64,000 nt of DNA from NCBI GenBank assembly GCA_902785755.1, contig CACZZO010000011.1, positions 1 through 64,000 on the forward strand, given 5' to 3'. The translations under genes were made by a program, and so were the position numbers. Positions within the stretch are counted from its first letter, which is position 1; every line of letters begins with the position of its first letter. The notes under the pieces are model-generated. The model was not told where the DNA came from. It saw nothing but the letters and a program-made list of their open reading frames with translations, and did not search any database. Origin of the DNA: an uncultured Bacteroidia bacterium. GTDB lineage: Bacteria > Bacteroidota > Bacteroidia > Bacteroidales > F082. Of the stretch, positions 1 to 7,703 are shown one piece after another.

Positions 1-1350
1 AGTGTAGAGGGCCTCGCCAAGTGAGTAGTTATAGAAGGTGTAGTAAGGCATGTAGCCCGTGGTCGTGGTGGAGGTTTCGTCGCCAATCATGGCCTCAAAC
101 GAACCGCCGGTGCCACCACCGATGTTGATACCTTCATAGTAGTTGTCAGCCATGGGGCCACCTTGACCATTGAAGTCGCTGGTGTAGAGAGCGACCTTGC
201 CGTTTTCACCATAGGTGACAGAGGCATTGATAATTTGGTCTTGGTTGATGACGAGTTTGTAGACGGCATCGTTGCCTTCCGGAATTTGCGGGAAAGGCAG
301 GGTGTAGTCGTTGTGAAGATCCGTCATCGTGGCAGGCACATTGACATAAGGATAGCTGGTCACATTGGCAGCCAATTCCCAAATGTCGGGAGTGGCGGGC
401 GTGTAAGGATCAGCAATGACATCCCAAACGCGGGCCAAGCGGCCTTCACCGTAGAGGGCCACCAACTGCCAAGCAGTAGCGGTGGTCGTGCCAGTGTTCA
501 AAGCCACTTCAACTTCGGCGTTGCGGGGCAAAGTGACGGGCAACTCAGGCTCAACAAGGGTGAAGAAGCCCTGAGGAGCGAAGTCGATGACGCTCACGGG
601 AGTGGCAGCGCCATTGTTGCGAATGGAGAAGCGGAAAGGCTCCATCCAGTAGCCATTCGGACGCGAACCGACGTTGATGGTCTCAACAACTTCGCCATTC
701 TGGAGGGCGACCAGTTGAGAACCGGCGCCACTGCCACCAGCCATGTCGAAGCTGACGACGTTTCTCTGGTAAGTGGTGCTTGTAGCCGAGAAGGTCGGGT
801 TGTAGGGATCGTAGGCCCCACCGTCCTGACGGACATACATGGCTCTGATAGGATCGCCAGAAGCACCAAACACCATGCCGTTCAAGCCGCTGTTCCAAGT
901 ACCTGTGGTGTTGTTGAAGCAAACCAGCAGGTTGTTGGTGCCGCTGTACTCGAACGGAGTGTCGAGTGTGAATGTGTAGGCTTCAGCGGTCGTGTTGTTG
1001 AATGCCACGGTGCCCGAATATACCATATCCGAGGCTTCCACGGTCACCCAATCGGTGTTGCCGCTGAAATCGTTTTTGTCAACTTCCTTCATGTAGATGC
1101 TGAAGGTACGGGCCGGAAGGGTCGCGGTACCATACATCCACATTGTGATGGAGTTGATCGTTCCGCCCATTCCCATCTCGTCAGCAGTGTAGATCTGCTG
1201 CGTGTAGGAATAGTTGTAGAGGGAATTCATCGGAAGATAGGTGTTGCTTGTGGCTCCATCCAAACTTCCAATCTCCACTACATCCGCTCGCGCCACGCCC
1301 ATAAAGGCGAGCAAAAGCGTCATCATCAAAGAAAAAACTTTCTTTTTCAT
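1..1350 (-). CDS. secreted repeat-domain protein, 3' end outside window
   Basis: The reading frame is open from an ATG at the right end to the left edge of the window (450 codons), so the C-terminus is missing. It opens with a type I signal peptide (MKKKVFSLMMTLLLAFMGVARA). The mature part is rich in Thr, Asn and Tyr with beta-sandwich-like composition. A motif near residues 36-56 (LPMNSLYNYSYTQQIYT) recurs in degenerate form at residues 432-450 (YMPYYTFYNYSLGEALYT), so the protein has tandem units of about 395 residues. Such long repeat proteins in Bacteroidota usually end in a T9SS sorting domain, which would lie outside the window; this is inference. It is one of few exported proteins here without Gln after the signal peptide. 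I do not recognise a specific function. Confidence 0.8.
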   Translation of the reverse strand, partial: MKKKVFSLMMTLLLAFMGVARADVVEIGSLDGATSNTYLPMNSLYNYSYTQQIYTADEMGMGGTINSITMWMYGTATLPARTFSIYMKEVDKNDFSGNTDWVTVEASDMVYSGTVAFNNTTAEAYTFTLDTPFEYSGTNNLLVCFNNTTGTWNSGLNGMVFGASGDPIRAMYVRQDGGAYDPYNPTFSATSTTYQRNVVSFDMAGGSGAGSQLVALQNGEVVETINVGSRPNGYWMEPFRFSIRNNGAATPVSVIDFAPQGFFTLVEPELPVTLPRNAEVEVALNTGTTTATAWQLVALYGEGRLARVWDVIADPYTPATPDIWELAANVTSYPYVNVPATMTDLHNDYTLPFPQIPEGNDAVYKLVINQDQIINASVTYGENGKVALYTSDFNGQGGPMADNYYEGINIGGGTGGSFEAMIGDETSTTTTGYMPYYTFYNYSLGEALYT

Positions 1351-1592
1351 AATGAATAGATTTGGTTAATAAATAAGTGAATTGATAAGTTTTGCTGATT
1401 ATAAACGCGAAATGCACCGCAACCTGTCGGCGTGGTGGCATCATTTTTCCTAAGCATAGTACTCACATTCGAATGCATAGTAATAAAAGCGCTTTTTTTG
1501 TTGTCTAGACATTGATAAGACTGCCAAGTCTGTGTTTACCCTTAGTCGAATTGTTGACTATTAGGGTACAATTTGTGGAAAAATAGGGTAAT

Positions 1593-1624
1593 TTTGGGGT
1601 CGCCAAGGCCGTGGCGACCCCAAA
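1593..1624. terminator. strong hairpin downstream of the minus-strand gene cluster
   Basis: A perfect 13-bp inverted repeat (TTTGGGGTCGCCA / TGGCGACCCCAAA) with a 6-nt loop starts 7 nt past the stop codon of the gene to its right. There is no long T tract, so it may act as a terminator or mRNA-stabilising hairpin. The remaining roughly 240 bases up to the leftmost gene hold its 5' leader and a weaker imperfect hairpin around 1538-1567; I see no gene there. Confidence 0.55.
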
Positions 1625-1630
1625 TCACAA

Positions 1631-2827
1631 TCATCTGACGACGAAACGCTGCGTGGCGCAGTTGCCTTCAAAATCGTACACCTTTATTATATATAGGCCC
1701 GACGAAAGCTCGCCCACGTCCATCCTGTCTTGCAGGCTCTCCATGAGCTTCTGACCAGTAAGGCTGTAGATTTCTGCCTTTTGGAATCCTTCGGCCTGAA
1801 TCTGGATTTCGTTCTCGGCAGGCACGGGATACACATTGAAGTTGGCGGATTGAGCGTTCTCGTTCACGCCCGTAATATCGACGTAGGTCATATCAACTTC
1901 GCTGCCATAGAACGTCTTGGTGGCGGCATTGTAGCCGTAGGCCATTTCCAATTCCTCATCACACACAATCCCACCTACTGCTTTCACTGCTGCACCATGA
2001 ACGGCATTGCCGTCAACATAACTGAACCTGCAAATGATGTCATCCTCCCAAACCGAGCTATTGACCATCCATCCCTGAAGAATCTTGGATTCAAAGCAGC
2101 CCTCATCGTTATATTGATAGATGACTTTCTCGAAATTCACCCAAGTGTTGTTTTGCCATAATTCATAAAGAATCTCGGTGACATGCTCATCGAAATCGAG
2201 GGTGTAGGTTTCTTTTTCGTCGTTTTGCCATGCGCCACCTTGCATATATTGGATAAGCACTTCCAAGGTGTTGCCGGTTCTGGTGTAAGTCCAAAGTTCG
2301 TCCGACGACCAATTGCTGCCGTTCCAGTCCCAATAGAGGACGGTGGTCACATCTCCGTTGTAGTTGTAGACTTCCTTTGTTTCGTTCACCCAATCACCGT
2401 CATCCCAATTCTGATAGATGACCTCGCTCAGTTCGCCACCTTCGTAAGAATAAGAGGCTTTGGCATCGGGAACCCAAACATCTCCATACAGATACTCCTC
2501 ACCCAGAGCCTCAAGCACATTGCCTGCGAAATCGTATTCGTAGTTAATCACGTAAAAGTTATTCCAGCCGTCGCCTTCGTCCATTTCGGTAAGCTCCTCG
2601 ATGAGGTAGAAGTCATACTCATCGTAAGTGTAAGTGGTGCGATACTTCTCACCGTCAACGGTATGCCAAGCTGCGGTTTGAGGCACCAAGGAGATTTCGT
2701 CGCGCACGCCATAGTGCTTGAGCACATTAGCGGTCACATTCGATTTCAGATTGGCATTGCGTTGTGCAAAGCCCACATTTCCAAACGCCATCACGAGGAC
2801 GGCTAAAGTAAACAATCCTTTTTTCAT
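1631..2827 (-). CDS. T9SS-sorted secreted protein with Tyr/Trp-rich repeats
   Basis: 398 residues. The signal peptide MKKGLFTLAVLVMAFGNVGFA is followed by Gln. Residues about 60-290 consist of a repeating pattern of roughly 30-40 residues (Y-x-Y ... G-x-W ... E-x-Y), for example NWDDGDWVNETKEVYNY and YWDWNGSNWSSDELWTYT, reminiscent of YD/RHS-type or toxin-associated beta repeats. The last 70 residues form a type A T9SS sorting domain (starting VYPVPAENEIQIQ, ending with a basic Arg). It is last in a run of four minus-strand genes spaced 12 nt or less, all exported. It is therefore probably surface-exposed or released; the ligand or activity is unknown. Confidence 0.8.
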   Translation of the reverse strand: MKKGLFTLAVLVMAFGNVGFAQRNANLKSNVTANVLKHYGVRDEISLVPQTAAWHTVDGEKYRTTYTYDEYDFYLIEELTEMDEGDGWNNFYVINYEYDFAGNVLEALGEEYLYGDVWVPDAKASYSYEGGELSEVIYQNWDDGDWVNETKEVYNYNGDVTTVLYWDWNGSNWSSDELWTYTRTGNTLEVLIQYMQGGAWQNDEKETYTLDFDEHVTEILYELWQNNTWVNFEKVIYQYNDEGCFESKILQGWMVNSSVWEDDIICRFSYVDGNAVHGAAVKAVGGIVCDEELEMAYGYNAATKTFYGSEVDMTYVDITGVNENAQSANFNVYPVPAENEIQIQAEGFQKAEIYSLTGQKLMESLQDRMDVGELSSGLYIIKVYDFEGNCATQRFVVR

Positions 2828-2839
2828 AGTTGTAAGTAT

Positions 2840-3382
2840 TTAGTTTTTAATGACATCGAAATAATAATAGGTGCCGTCATCAGCAACCGTATCATTGGGA
2901 ATACCCTCTGGGGTAAAGGTGATAATATAGGTATTGACTGATGCAAACCCCTGTATGCGAACTTGTTGCTTGTCATTCTTGAGCACATGGCCCGAAACAT
3001 TGTAGGCCTTCAGCTTCCCTTCGCCTGCCGGCTTGTAGCCGCTCGACAATTGCAGCATGACATCGTCGGCGAGGTGCATGGGCTTGCCAGTGAAAGTCCT
3101 TGAAAAAACCTTACTCGGACAATCGATTTTGAATTCGACCGTATTGGTCGTGTAGGCCGCAATGCTGATTTCCGCATCGGGGCAGGCATACCGGCCCGCG
3201 CCTTCAACGCCATCGAAGGCATCCGACACATTGGAAAAGCCGTAATCGCCAATGATGTCGCTGTTGGTATAACCGTAAAAGTTGCTCCACTCGCTTTTTT
3301 GGTTCTTCGCGCACGAAGCGAAGAGCAGGCCCATCACGCAAAGCAAGGCCAATAACTTGATGTGTTTCATAATGTTATTCAT
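2840..3382 (-). CDS. small lipoprotein
   Basis: About 180 residues with a lipoprotein signal (MKHIKLLALLCVMGLLFASC; lipobox FAS-C). Two starts are possible: the ATG at 3382 overlaps the TGA of the upstream aminopeptidase gene (ATGA, translational coupling), and a second ATG four codons later at 3370 gives a more usual signal peptide. The mature part (N-Q-K-S-E-W then beta-rich) ends in Y-Y-F-D-V-I-K-N and is not recognisable to me. The tight coupling to the M1 aminopeptidase and to the T9SS protein downstream suggests coordinated expression of envelope proteins. Confidence 0.75.
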   Translation of the reverse strand: MNNIMKHIKLLALLCVMGLLFASCAKNQKSEWSNFYGYTNSDIIGDYGFSNVSDAFDGVEGAGRYACPDAEISIAAYTTNTVEFKIDCPSKVFSRTFTGKPMHLADDVMLQLSSGYKPAGEGKLKAYNVSGHVLKNDKQQVRIQGFASVNTYIITFTPEGIPNDTVADDGTYYYFDVIKN

Positions 3383-5694
3383 TTGATGATTATTTTTTCG
3401 GTGTTCAACAAAGTGCCATCCTTGCCAAGGCGAAGCACGGTGCAACAGCCTCGGGGCAGGCCCTCGGTCGAGATTTCGATGCTGTTGGCTTGGATGAAAT
3501 CGATTCTCCTTAGTTCCTTTCCGTCGGTAGCCACAATTCTGACTTGACCATCGGCGGTCTCGCCCCAACTCACATTAATGCGACCTTCGGCGGGGTTGGG
3601 ATATACCTGCATACGGTTTTCTGACGCAAAATGTTCCTCTTCGCCAAGGGCTTGCTTGTCCCAAGCGGCAATGGTGTACTCGCCCGAGGGGAAGTTGTCG
3701 ACCACGAAACGGCCATGTTTCCACGTGCTGCCCGGATACAAAGTGTACGGGATTTCGTGCCAAGCATCCGAAGCATCCTTCCTGTAAAGCAAGGTGGCCG
3801 AGTCGTTGGCGGTGTGGATGATGTCGCCGTCGGTCGAGTTGGTGAAATCGAACATACCTTTCACATTGGCCTCACCAAAGTCGTAGCGGTTGATGGTCCA
3901 GAAATGCTTGGTCGAGAGGGTGAGGTTGGGGATGAGCGGGTTGTCGTAAGGCTCCACCAAATGGTTCTCAACGGCAACAAAGACCGAGTCAGTAATTGTT
4001 TCAGGCTGGGCGATGAAATTGCTGAAGCTCTGCTGTTGGGCCGATTTCAGCATCAAGTTCTTCTGTGTGCGTCCGTCCAACCAATTGTTGTTGAAGTCGT
4101 TGACGATGCCAACCGGCTCGAAGTCGAGGGTGACGGTGGCGGTGGCGTGCAGTCCGTCCCATTCCACCATTTCAGTGACCAATTGGAACTCTGGGCCGAT
4201 GAAAGTCACTTCATATCGGTTGTGCTGCCCAATGTGGTCGTCGCCAATGTGCTGATAGCTCAAATTGAGATGCACTTCATATTGGCTACCCACGGGGTTC
4301 ACCTCACCGAGGGTCGCGTATAGATGCGGCATTCCCGAACTGTAGACATAGGTGTCGAAAAAACCGTGCATATCGATGCCCGAATGATCGGTAAGTGCGT
4401 TGCAAAGAAGTTCGGAAGTCGCTGTCTGGTAGGCATATTGCTGGAAGTATTGGCGCATGGCCGCGAGGAAGTTCTCGCGCCCCATGTAGTTCATCATCGT
4501 ATTGACAATGACCGCGCCACGCTCATAAATGGCGTTGGTGTTGTATGTCATGTCAAGTGGCATATTATTGAGCGGCATCCAATTGCCTGAGTTGTTGCAC
4601 CATGAGTTGATGGCGTTGACCTTGGTCGATATGGTGTTTTGGAAATGCGGCTCACCATAGACTGCCGATTCGTAAAACGCGCCCCAAAACTGCGCAAAGC
4701 CCTCGTTGAGCCACATGTCGCCCGCCTCGGCGCAAGTCACCAAATTGCCCGACCACATGTGCGAAAGTTCGTGGGCGATATATTCCTCGTTGTCGGTCGT
4801 GCCATCCACAACGCTGGACACAATGGCGATGTTGTCGGTGTGTTCCATGCAGCCTTTGCTTGTGACCACATAGCCAATGCGGTTGAACGGATAGGTGCCC
4901 AAGCTCTCCTCAAAGAAAGCCGCAATCTGCTTGACATGCACCATCGAAGCGGGCACATTATTGATTTGGTTGGGCTTGACATACACCTCAATCGGGATGT
5001 CGCGCTCAATGCCGTTGTAAACATCCTCCCAAACCACATAGTCACCAACCGCAAAGGAAATATGGTAGGTGGCGATTTCCTGCGGCGTGTTCCAATGCCA
5101 AGTGGTGGTGCCGTCGCCGTTGTCAAAGGCATCCACAAGGTTGCCGCCGCAAATGGCTTTCTTGTCGTTGGTCGCGGTGATGAAAAGGTCGTATGTGGCC
5201 TTATCGGTGAAATTGTCTACGCAGGGGAACCAAGTTTTGCCCAAATTGTGTGGCTGGCTTTCGAAGCCCACGCCGAGGTTGTAGACACGATCAGGGATGC
5301 TGTTAGGATTTGGACGCCACCATTCCACGCCGCCCCAAGTCTCGCTGAAGGTGGAGCCGCCATAGCGCACATCGAGGGTGACACTCTCGCCTGCCGCTAT
5401 AGGTTCATCGAAAGTGACGGTCAAAAAGTCGCCTTCTTGACTGAAACTTTCCACTCCGTAGAAATCGGAGGCCACATCGGTGACAGTGAGGCTCTTCAAC
5501 TCCAACACAACGACATTTATGTTCGCTGTTGTGGTGAAATCGATGAAGGTTTCGCCTTGCAGCGTGCGGTTGGCGAAGTCGAAATCCCAAACGTGGATTT
5601 CATAGTGCGATACGTCAATGCCTTCGCCGGCGATTTGGGCTTGGGCGAAGTTCATAACCAACAAAAAGGTCAACAAAAAGAATAATTTTTTCAT
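3379..5694 (-). CDS. secreted M1-family aminopeptidase with T9SS tail
   Basis: 771 residues. The signal peptide MKKLFFLLTFLLVMNFAQA is followed by Gln. The M1 gluzincin signature is complete: HELSH near residues 308-312 (zinc ligands and catalytic Glu) with WLNEGFAQ about 20 residues later supplying the third ligand Glu, and a substrate-binding GxMEH motif (SKGCMEHTDN) about 25 residues before. The N-terminal beta domain (residues 25-230) is typical of M1 enzymes. The last 80 residues form a T9SS sorting domain (QVYPNPAEGRINVSWG). The expected role is removal of N-terminal amino acids from peptides outside the cell. It is third-to-last in a four-gene run that begins with the lipoprotein at 5706-6254. 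Confidence 0.93.
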   Translation of the reverse strand: MKKLFFLLTFLLVMNFAQAQIAGEGIDVSHYEIHVWDFDFANRTLQGETFIDFTTTANINVVVLELKSLTVTDVASDFYGVESFSQEGDFLTVTFDEPIAAGESVTLDVRYGGSTFSETWGGVEWWRPNPNSIPDRVYNLGVGFESQPHNLGKTWFPCVDNFTDKATYDLFITATNDKKAICGGNLVDAFDNGDGTTTWHWNTPQEIATYHISFAVGDYVVWEDVYNGIERDIPIEVYVKPNQINNVPASMVHVKQIAAFFEESLGTYPFNRIGYVVTSKGCMEHTDNIAIVSSVVDGTTDNEEYIAHELSHMWSGNLVTCAEAGDMWLNEGFAQFWGAFYESAVYGEPHFQNTISTKVNAINSWCNNSGNWMPLNNMPLDMTYNTNAIYERGAVIVNTMMNYMGRENFLAAMRQYFQQYAYQTATSELLCNALTDHSGIDMHGFFDTYVYSSGMPHLYATLGEVNPVGSQYEVHLNLSYQHIGDDHIGQHNRYEVTFIGPEFQLVTEMVEWDGLHATATVTLDFEPVGIVNDFNNNWLDGRTQKNLMLKSAQQQSFSNFIAQPETITDSVFVAVENHLVEPYDNPLIPNLTLSTKHFWTINRYDFGEANVKGMFDFTNSTDGDIIHTANDSATLLYRKDASDAWHEIPYTLYPGSTWKHGRFVVDNFPSGEYTIAAWDKQALGEEEHFASENRMQVYPNPAEGRINVSWGETADGQVRIVATDGKELRRIDFIQANSIEISTEGLPRGCCTVLRLGKDGTLLNTEKIIIK

Positions 5695-5705
5695 ATCGTC
5701 AGAAT

Positions 5706-6254
5706 TTATTTGTTCAACATTGGATTAGTGATGATTGCCTCGGTCTGAATCACATTGCTTTCATGCAAGGCGCGGTCGAGTATGCGGATTTCAAACTTCA
5801 CCGTGTCGTTGGGCGAGAACGGATTCTGCACCGTCAGCGTGTAGTCCATCTTGCCGCTGATGGCCTTCGGCTCCTCCGAGTCGCGCAAGCGTTTGAATCG
5901 GGCGTTGAAAGTCACCGTGTCGTAGGTTTGTGTCTGCACATTCCAACTCAGCAAAGGCGTTTTCACGAACTCGCCGTTGACGCACTTCAGGTAGTCGACC
6001 ACCATATTATAATAATGTGCATCATGGAAACCGAAGGGCGGCAAAGTGTCCCTTTCATCAAGGCCGAGGTCGCCGTCGCCATCGGTATAGGAAAAGGAAA
6101 TGATGCCCTCGCCGCTGAAGGTGCTGTCGGCATTGAACAGGTAGGTGAAACCCTCGTAGGCAATCTTCGGCTCAACGGGATACTCCACGGGCTTTTGGCA
6201 AGCCACTGTCGCCAAGGCCAAAAAAAGAAGTCCTATCAGTTCCCGAATTTTCAT
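5706..6254 (-). CDS. lipoprotein with Asp/Gly-rich motif
   Basis: 182 residues with a clear lipoprotein signal (MKIRELIGLLFLALATVAC). The mature part contains SYTDGDGDLGLDERDTLPPF near residue 55, an acidic Asp-Gly motif found in a family of Bacteroidota lipoproteins of unknown function and compatible with calcium binding (inference). The C-terminal half looks like a beta-sandwich (TLTVQNPFSPNDTVKFEIRI). It is first in the run leading to the M1 aminopeptidase 11 nt downstream, and probably shares its promoter (TACTTTTA around 6296-6303 on the minus strand, one mismatch to the -7 consensus). Confidence 0.75.
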   Translation of the reverse strand: MKIRELIGLLFLALATVACQKPVEYPVEPKIAYEGFTYLFNADSTFSGEGIISFSYTDGDGDLGLDERDTLPPFGFHDAHYYNMVVDYLKCVNGEFVKTPLLSWNVQTQTYDTVTFNARFKRLRDSEEPKAISGKMDYTLTVQNPFSPNDTVKFEIRILDRALHESNVIQTEAIITNPMLNK

Positions 6255-6413
6255 CTCTTCAGTTTAAGTTCGTCGACACTTCACATTTGAGGCGGTAAAA
6301 GTACGAATTTTTGGCGAAATGGACACAACAATATTTGAATTGAGTTTTTCTTGATTTTCAGCCAATTAACAACCATCATTCAAAAAAATATCGTGGAAAA
6401 GTGTGGAAAAGTG

Positions 6414-6442
6414 TTGACTTGTTCACAAATGTTGTATCTTTG
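6414..6442 (+). promoter_or_regulatory. Bacteroidota promoter for the zeta-like kinase
   Basis: TTG (6414-6416) and TATCTTTG (6435-6442) are separated by 18 nt, close to the -33/-7 consensus TTTG-N19-TAnnTTTG. It lies about 54 nt before the start codon at 6496. Confidence 0.6.
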
Positions 6443-6495
6443 CCGCCAGTTTTGGCACGAAAAATGCCAATTGAAAACGAGCAGATTTTTATTTG

Positions 6496-7089
6496 ATGCC
6501 GAGTTTATATATCATATCAGGCTGCAACGGAGCAGGAAAAACGACCGCCTCACTGACGGTTTTGCCCGAGACGCTTCAATGCAAGGAGTTCGTCAACTGC
6601 GACGAAATCGCGAAGGGCCTCTCCCCGCTCAACCCCGACGGCGCAAAGGTCGCCGCAGGCCGCCTGATGCTGTCGCGCATCAAGACCCTCATCGCTGACA
6701 AAGCCGACTTTGCCATCGAGACCACCTTGGCCGCAAAATCCTATCACGCACTCATCAAGAAAGCCCGCGAGGAAGGCTACAAAGCCAGCCTCATTTATTT
6801 CTGGCTGCAAAGCCCCGACTTGGCCATCAAGCGCGTGGCGGAGCGTGTGAAGCACGGCGGCCATCATGTGGACGACAGTATCATCCGCAGGCGCTATCGT
6901 GCGGGCATCAAGAACCTTTTCAACCTTTATTGCCCCGTCGTCGACTACTTCCTGTTCATCGACAACAGCATCATGCCCTCCGAGGTCATCGCCGAAGGAA
7001 ACATCAAATCCATCAAGTTTTATAATGAAGAAAAATTCAAAAAAATCAGACAATATGACAACAGTAACAGTGAATGCAAAGAAGAATGA
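6496..7089 (+). CDS. zeta-toxin-like P-loop kinase
   Basis: 197 residues. Walker A is GCNGAGKTT at residues 9-17; residues 30-60 (VNCDEIAKGLSPLNPDG...AAGR) and the later FAIETTLA match the zeta-toxin / predicted ABC-type ATPase family, and the region RVAERVKHGGHHVDD...RRYRAG carries the basic residues expected for ATP and substrate binding. Zeta proteins phosphorylate UDP-N-acetylglucosamine and block cell-wall synthesis, but chromosomal relatives exist whose substrate is unknown. ATG at 6496 is preferred over the in-frame TTG just before it. No epsilon-type antitoxin precedes it; the only close partner is the small overlapping gene downstream. Confidence 0.85.
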   Translation: MPSLYIISGCNGAGKTTASLTVLPETLQCKEFVNCDEIAKGLSPLNPDGAKVAAGRLMLSRIKTLIADKADFAIETTLAAKSYHALIKKAREEGYKASLIYFWLQSPDLAIKRVAERVKHGGHHVDDSIIRRRYRAGIKNLFNLYCPVVDYFLFIDNSIMPSEVIAEGNIKSIKFYNEEKFKKIRQYDNSNSECKEE

Positions 7090-7255
7090 AGTTTCGTCCT
7101 TCACCAAGAAATTGATGAGCGGCCTCGACCTCTCGATGCAACGCCTGCTCACCATGCGCTGCCGCCACAACGGCACCTTCTGCTTCTGCGACGCCAACGG
7201 CAACATCTACACCGTGAAAGCCAAGGAAGTCAGAGCCATGATGGAACAGGAATAA
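7055..7255 (+). CDS. small hypothetical protein overlapping the zeta-like gene
   Basis: 66 residues from the ATG at 7055 (76 if the in-frame ATG at 7025 is used). It overlaps the end of the zeta-like kinase gene in another frame by 35-65 nt, so the two are translationally linked. The protein is basic, with MSGLDLSMQRLLTMRCR in the middle and a C-terminal FCDANGNIYTVKAKEVRAM. It has no recognised domain. Genomic position makes it a candidate partner or inhibitor of the kinase, but this is only inference. A rho-independent terminator follows. Confidence 0.65.
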   Translation: MTTVTVNAKKNEVSSFTKKLMSGLDLSMQRLLTMRCRHNGTFCFCDANGNIYTVKAKEVRAMMEQE

Positions 7256-7283
7256 AAGCTATTCGTCACATAGAAAAACTAAG

Positions 7284-7323
7284 CCACGCCTTGCAGAGGT
7301 TGTCTGCGGGGCGTGGTTTTTTT
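7284..7323 (+). terminator. rho-independent terminator
   Basis: Stem CCACGCC / GGCGTGG with an inner GCAGA / TCTGC extension, followed by seven T residues. It closes the zeta-like operon. Confidence 0.8.
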
Positions 7324-7371
7324 GTTCGCCATCGTAAATAGTGGGAAAAAAGTGGGAAGTTTTACCCAAAG

Positions 7372-7405
7372 AAAAACCCTAACTGACTGATAATCAATTA
7401 GGGTT
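7372..7405 (-). terminator. terminator of tRNA-Lys transcript
   Basis: On the minus strand AACCCTAA and TTAGGGTT pair around a 14-nt loop and are followed by a T tract, 14 nt downstream of the tRNA 3' end. Confidence 0.6.
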
Positions 7406-7418
7406 ATCTTCTAAATCG

Positions 7419-7491
7419 TACTCCCGCAGGGGGTCGAACCCTGGACACCCTGATTAAGAGTCAGGTGCTCTACCAACTGAGCTACGGAAGC
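7419..7491 (-). tRNA. tRNA-Lys (anticodon CTT)
   Basis: 73 nt. The acceptor stem GCTTCCG/CGGGAGT (with G-T pairs), D arm GCTC-GAGC, anticodon arm CCTGA-CTCTTAA-TCAGG and T arm CAGGG-TTCGACC-CCCTG all pair. The loop places CTT at the anticodon, reading AAG (Lys). No CCA is encoded. Confidence 0.95.
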
Positions 7492-7646
7492 ATCGTTTTG
7501 TGGGTGCAAAAGTACAACCTTTTTCCTTATGATGGACATTTTTCTGCAACTTTTTTTCATTTAATTAAATAAATTATTGAAGTTCAATCGATTAAAATAA
7601 ACAATTTATTCCAACATACAATAAACTCACATTCGCGAAGTTTTTC

Positions 7647-7679
7647 TTGACACTGTTTCGCCATAAAAACCTAATTTTG
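7647..7679 (+). promoter_or_regulatory. promoter of the LtaS-like gene
   Basis: TTG (7647-7649) and TAATTTTG (7672-7679) spaced 22 nt fit the Bacteroidota promoter. Transcription would begin near 7686, which favours the ATG at 7704 over that at 7689 as start codon. Confidence 0.6.
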
Positions 7680-7703
7680 CCATCTCAAATGAAGTTCATC
7701 CCC

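Noticed and set aside
163..1359. Long plus-strand reading frame of about 400 codons
   Set aside because: It lies opposite a protein with a signal peptide and recognisable internal repeats; its own translation has no start context, domain or signal and reflects the codon pattern of the real gene.
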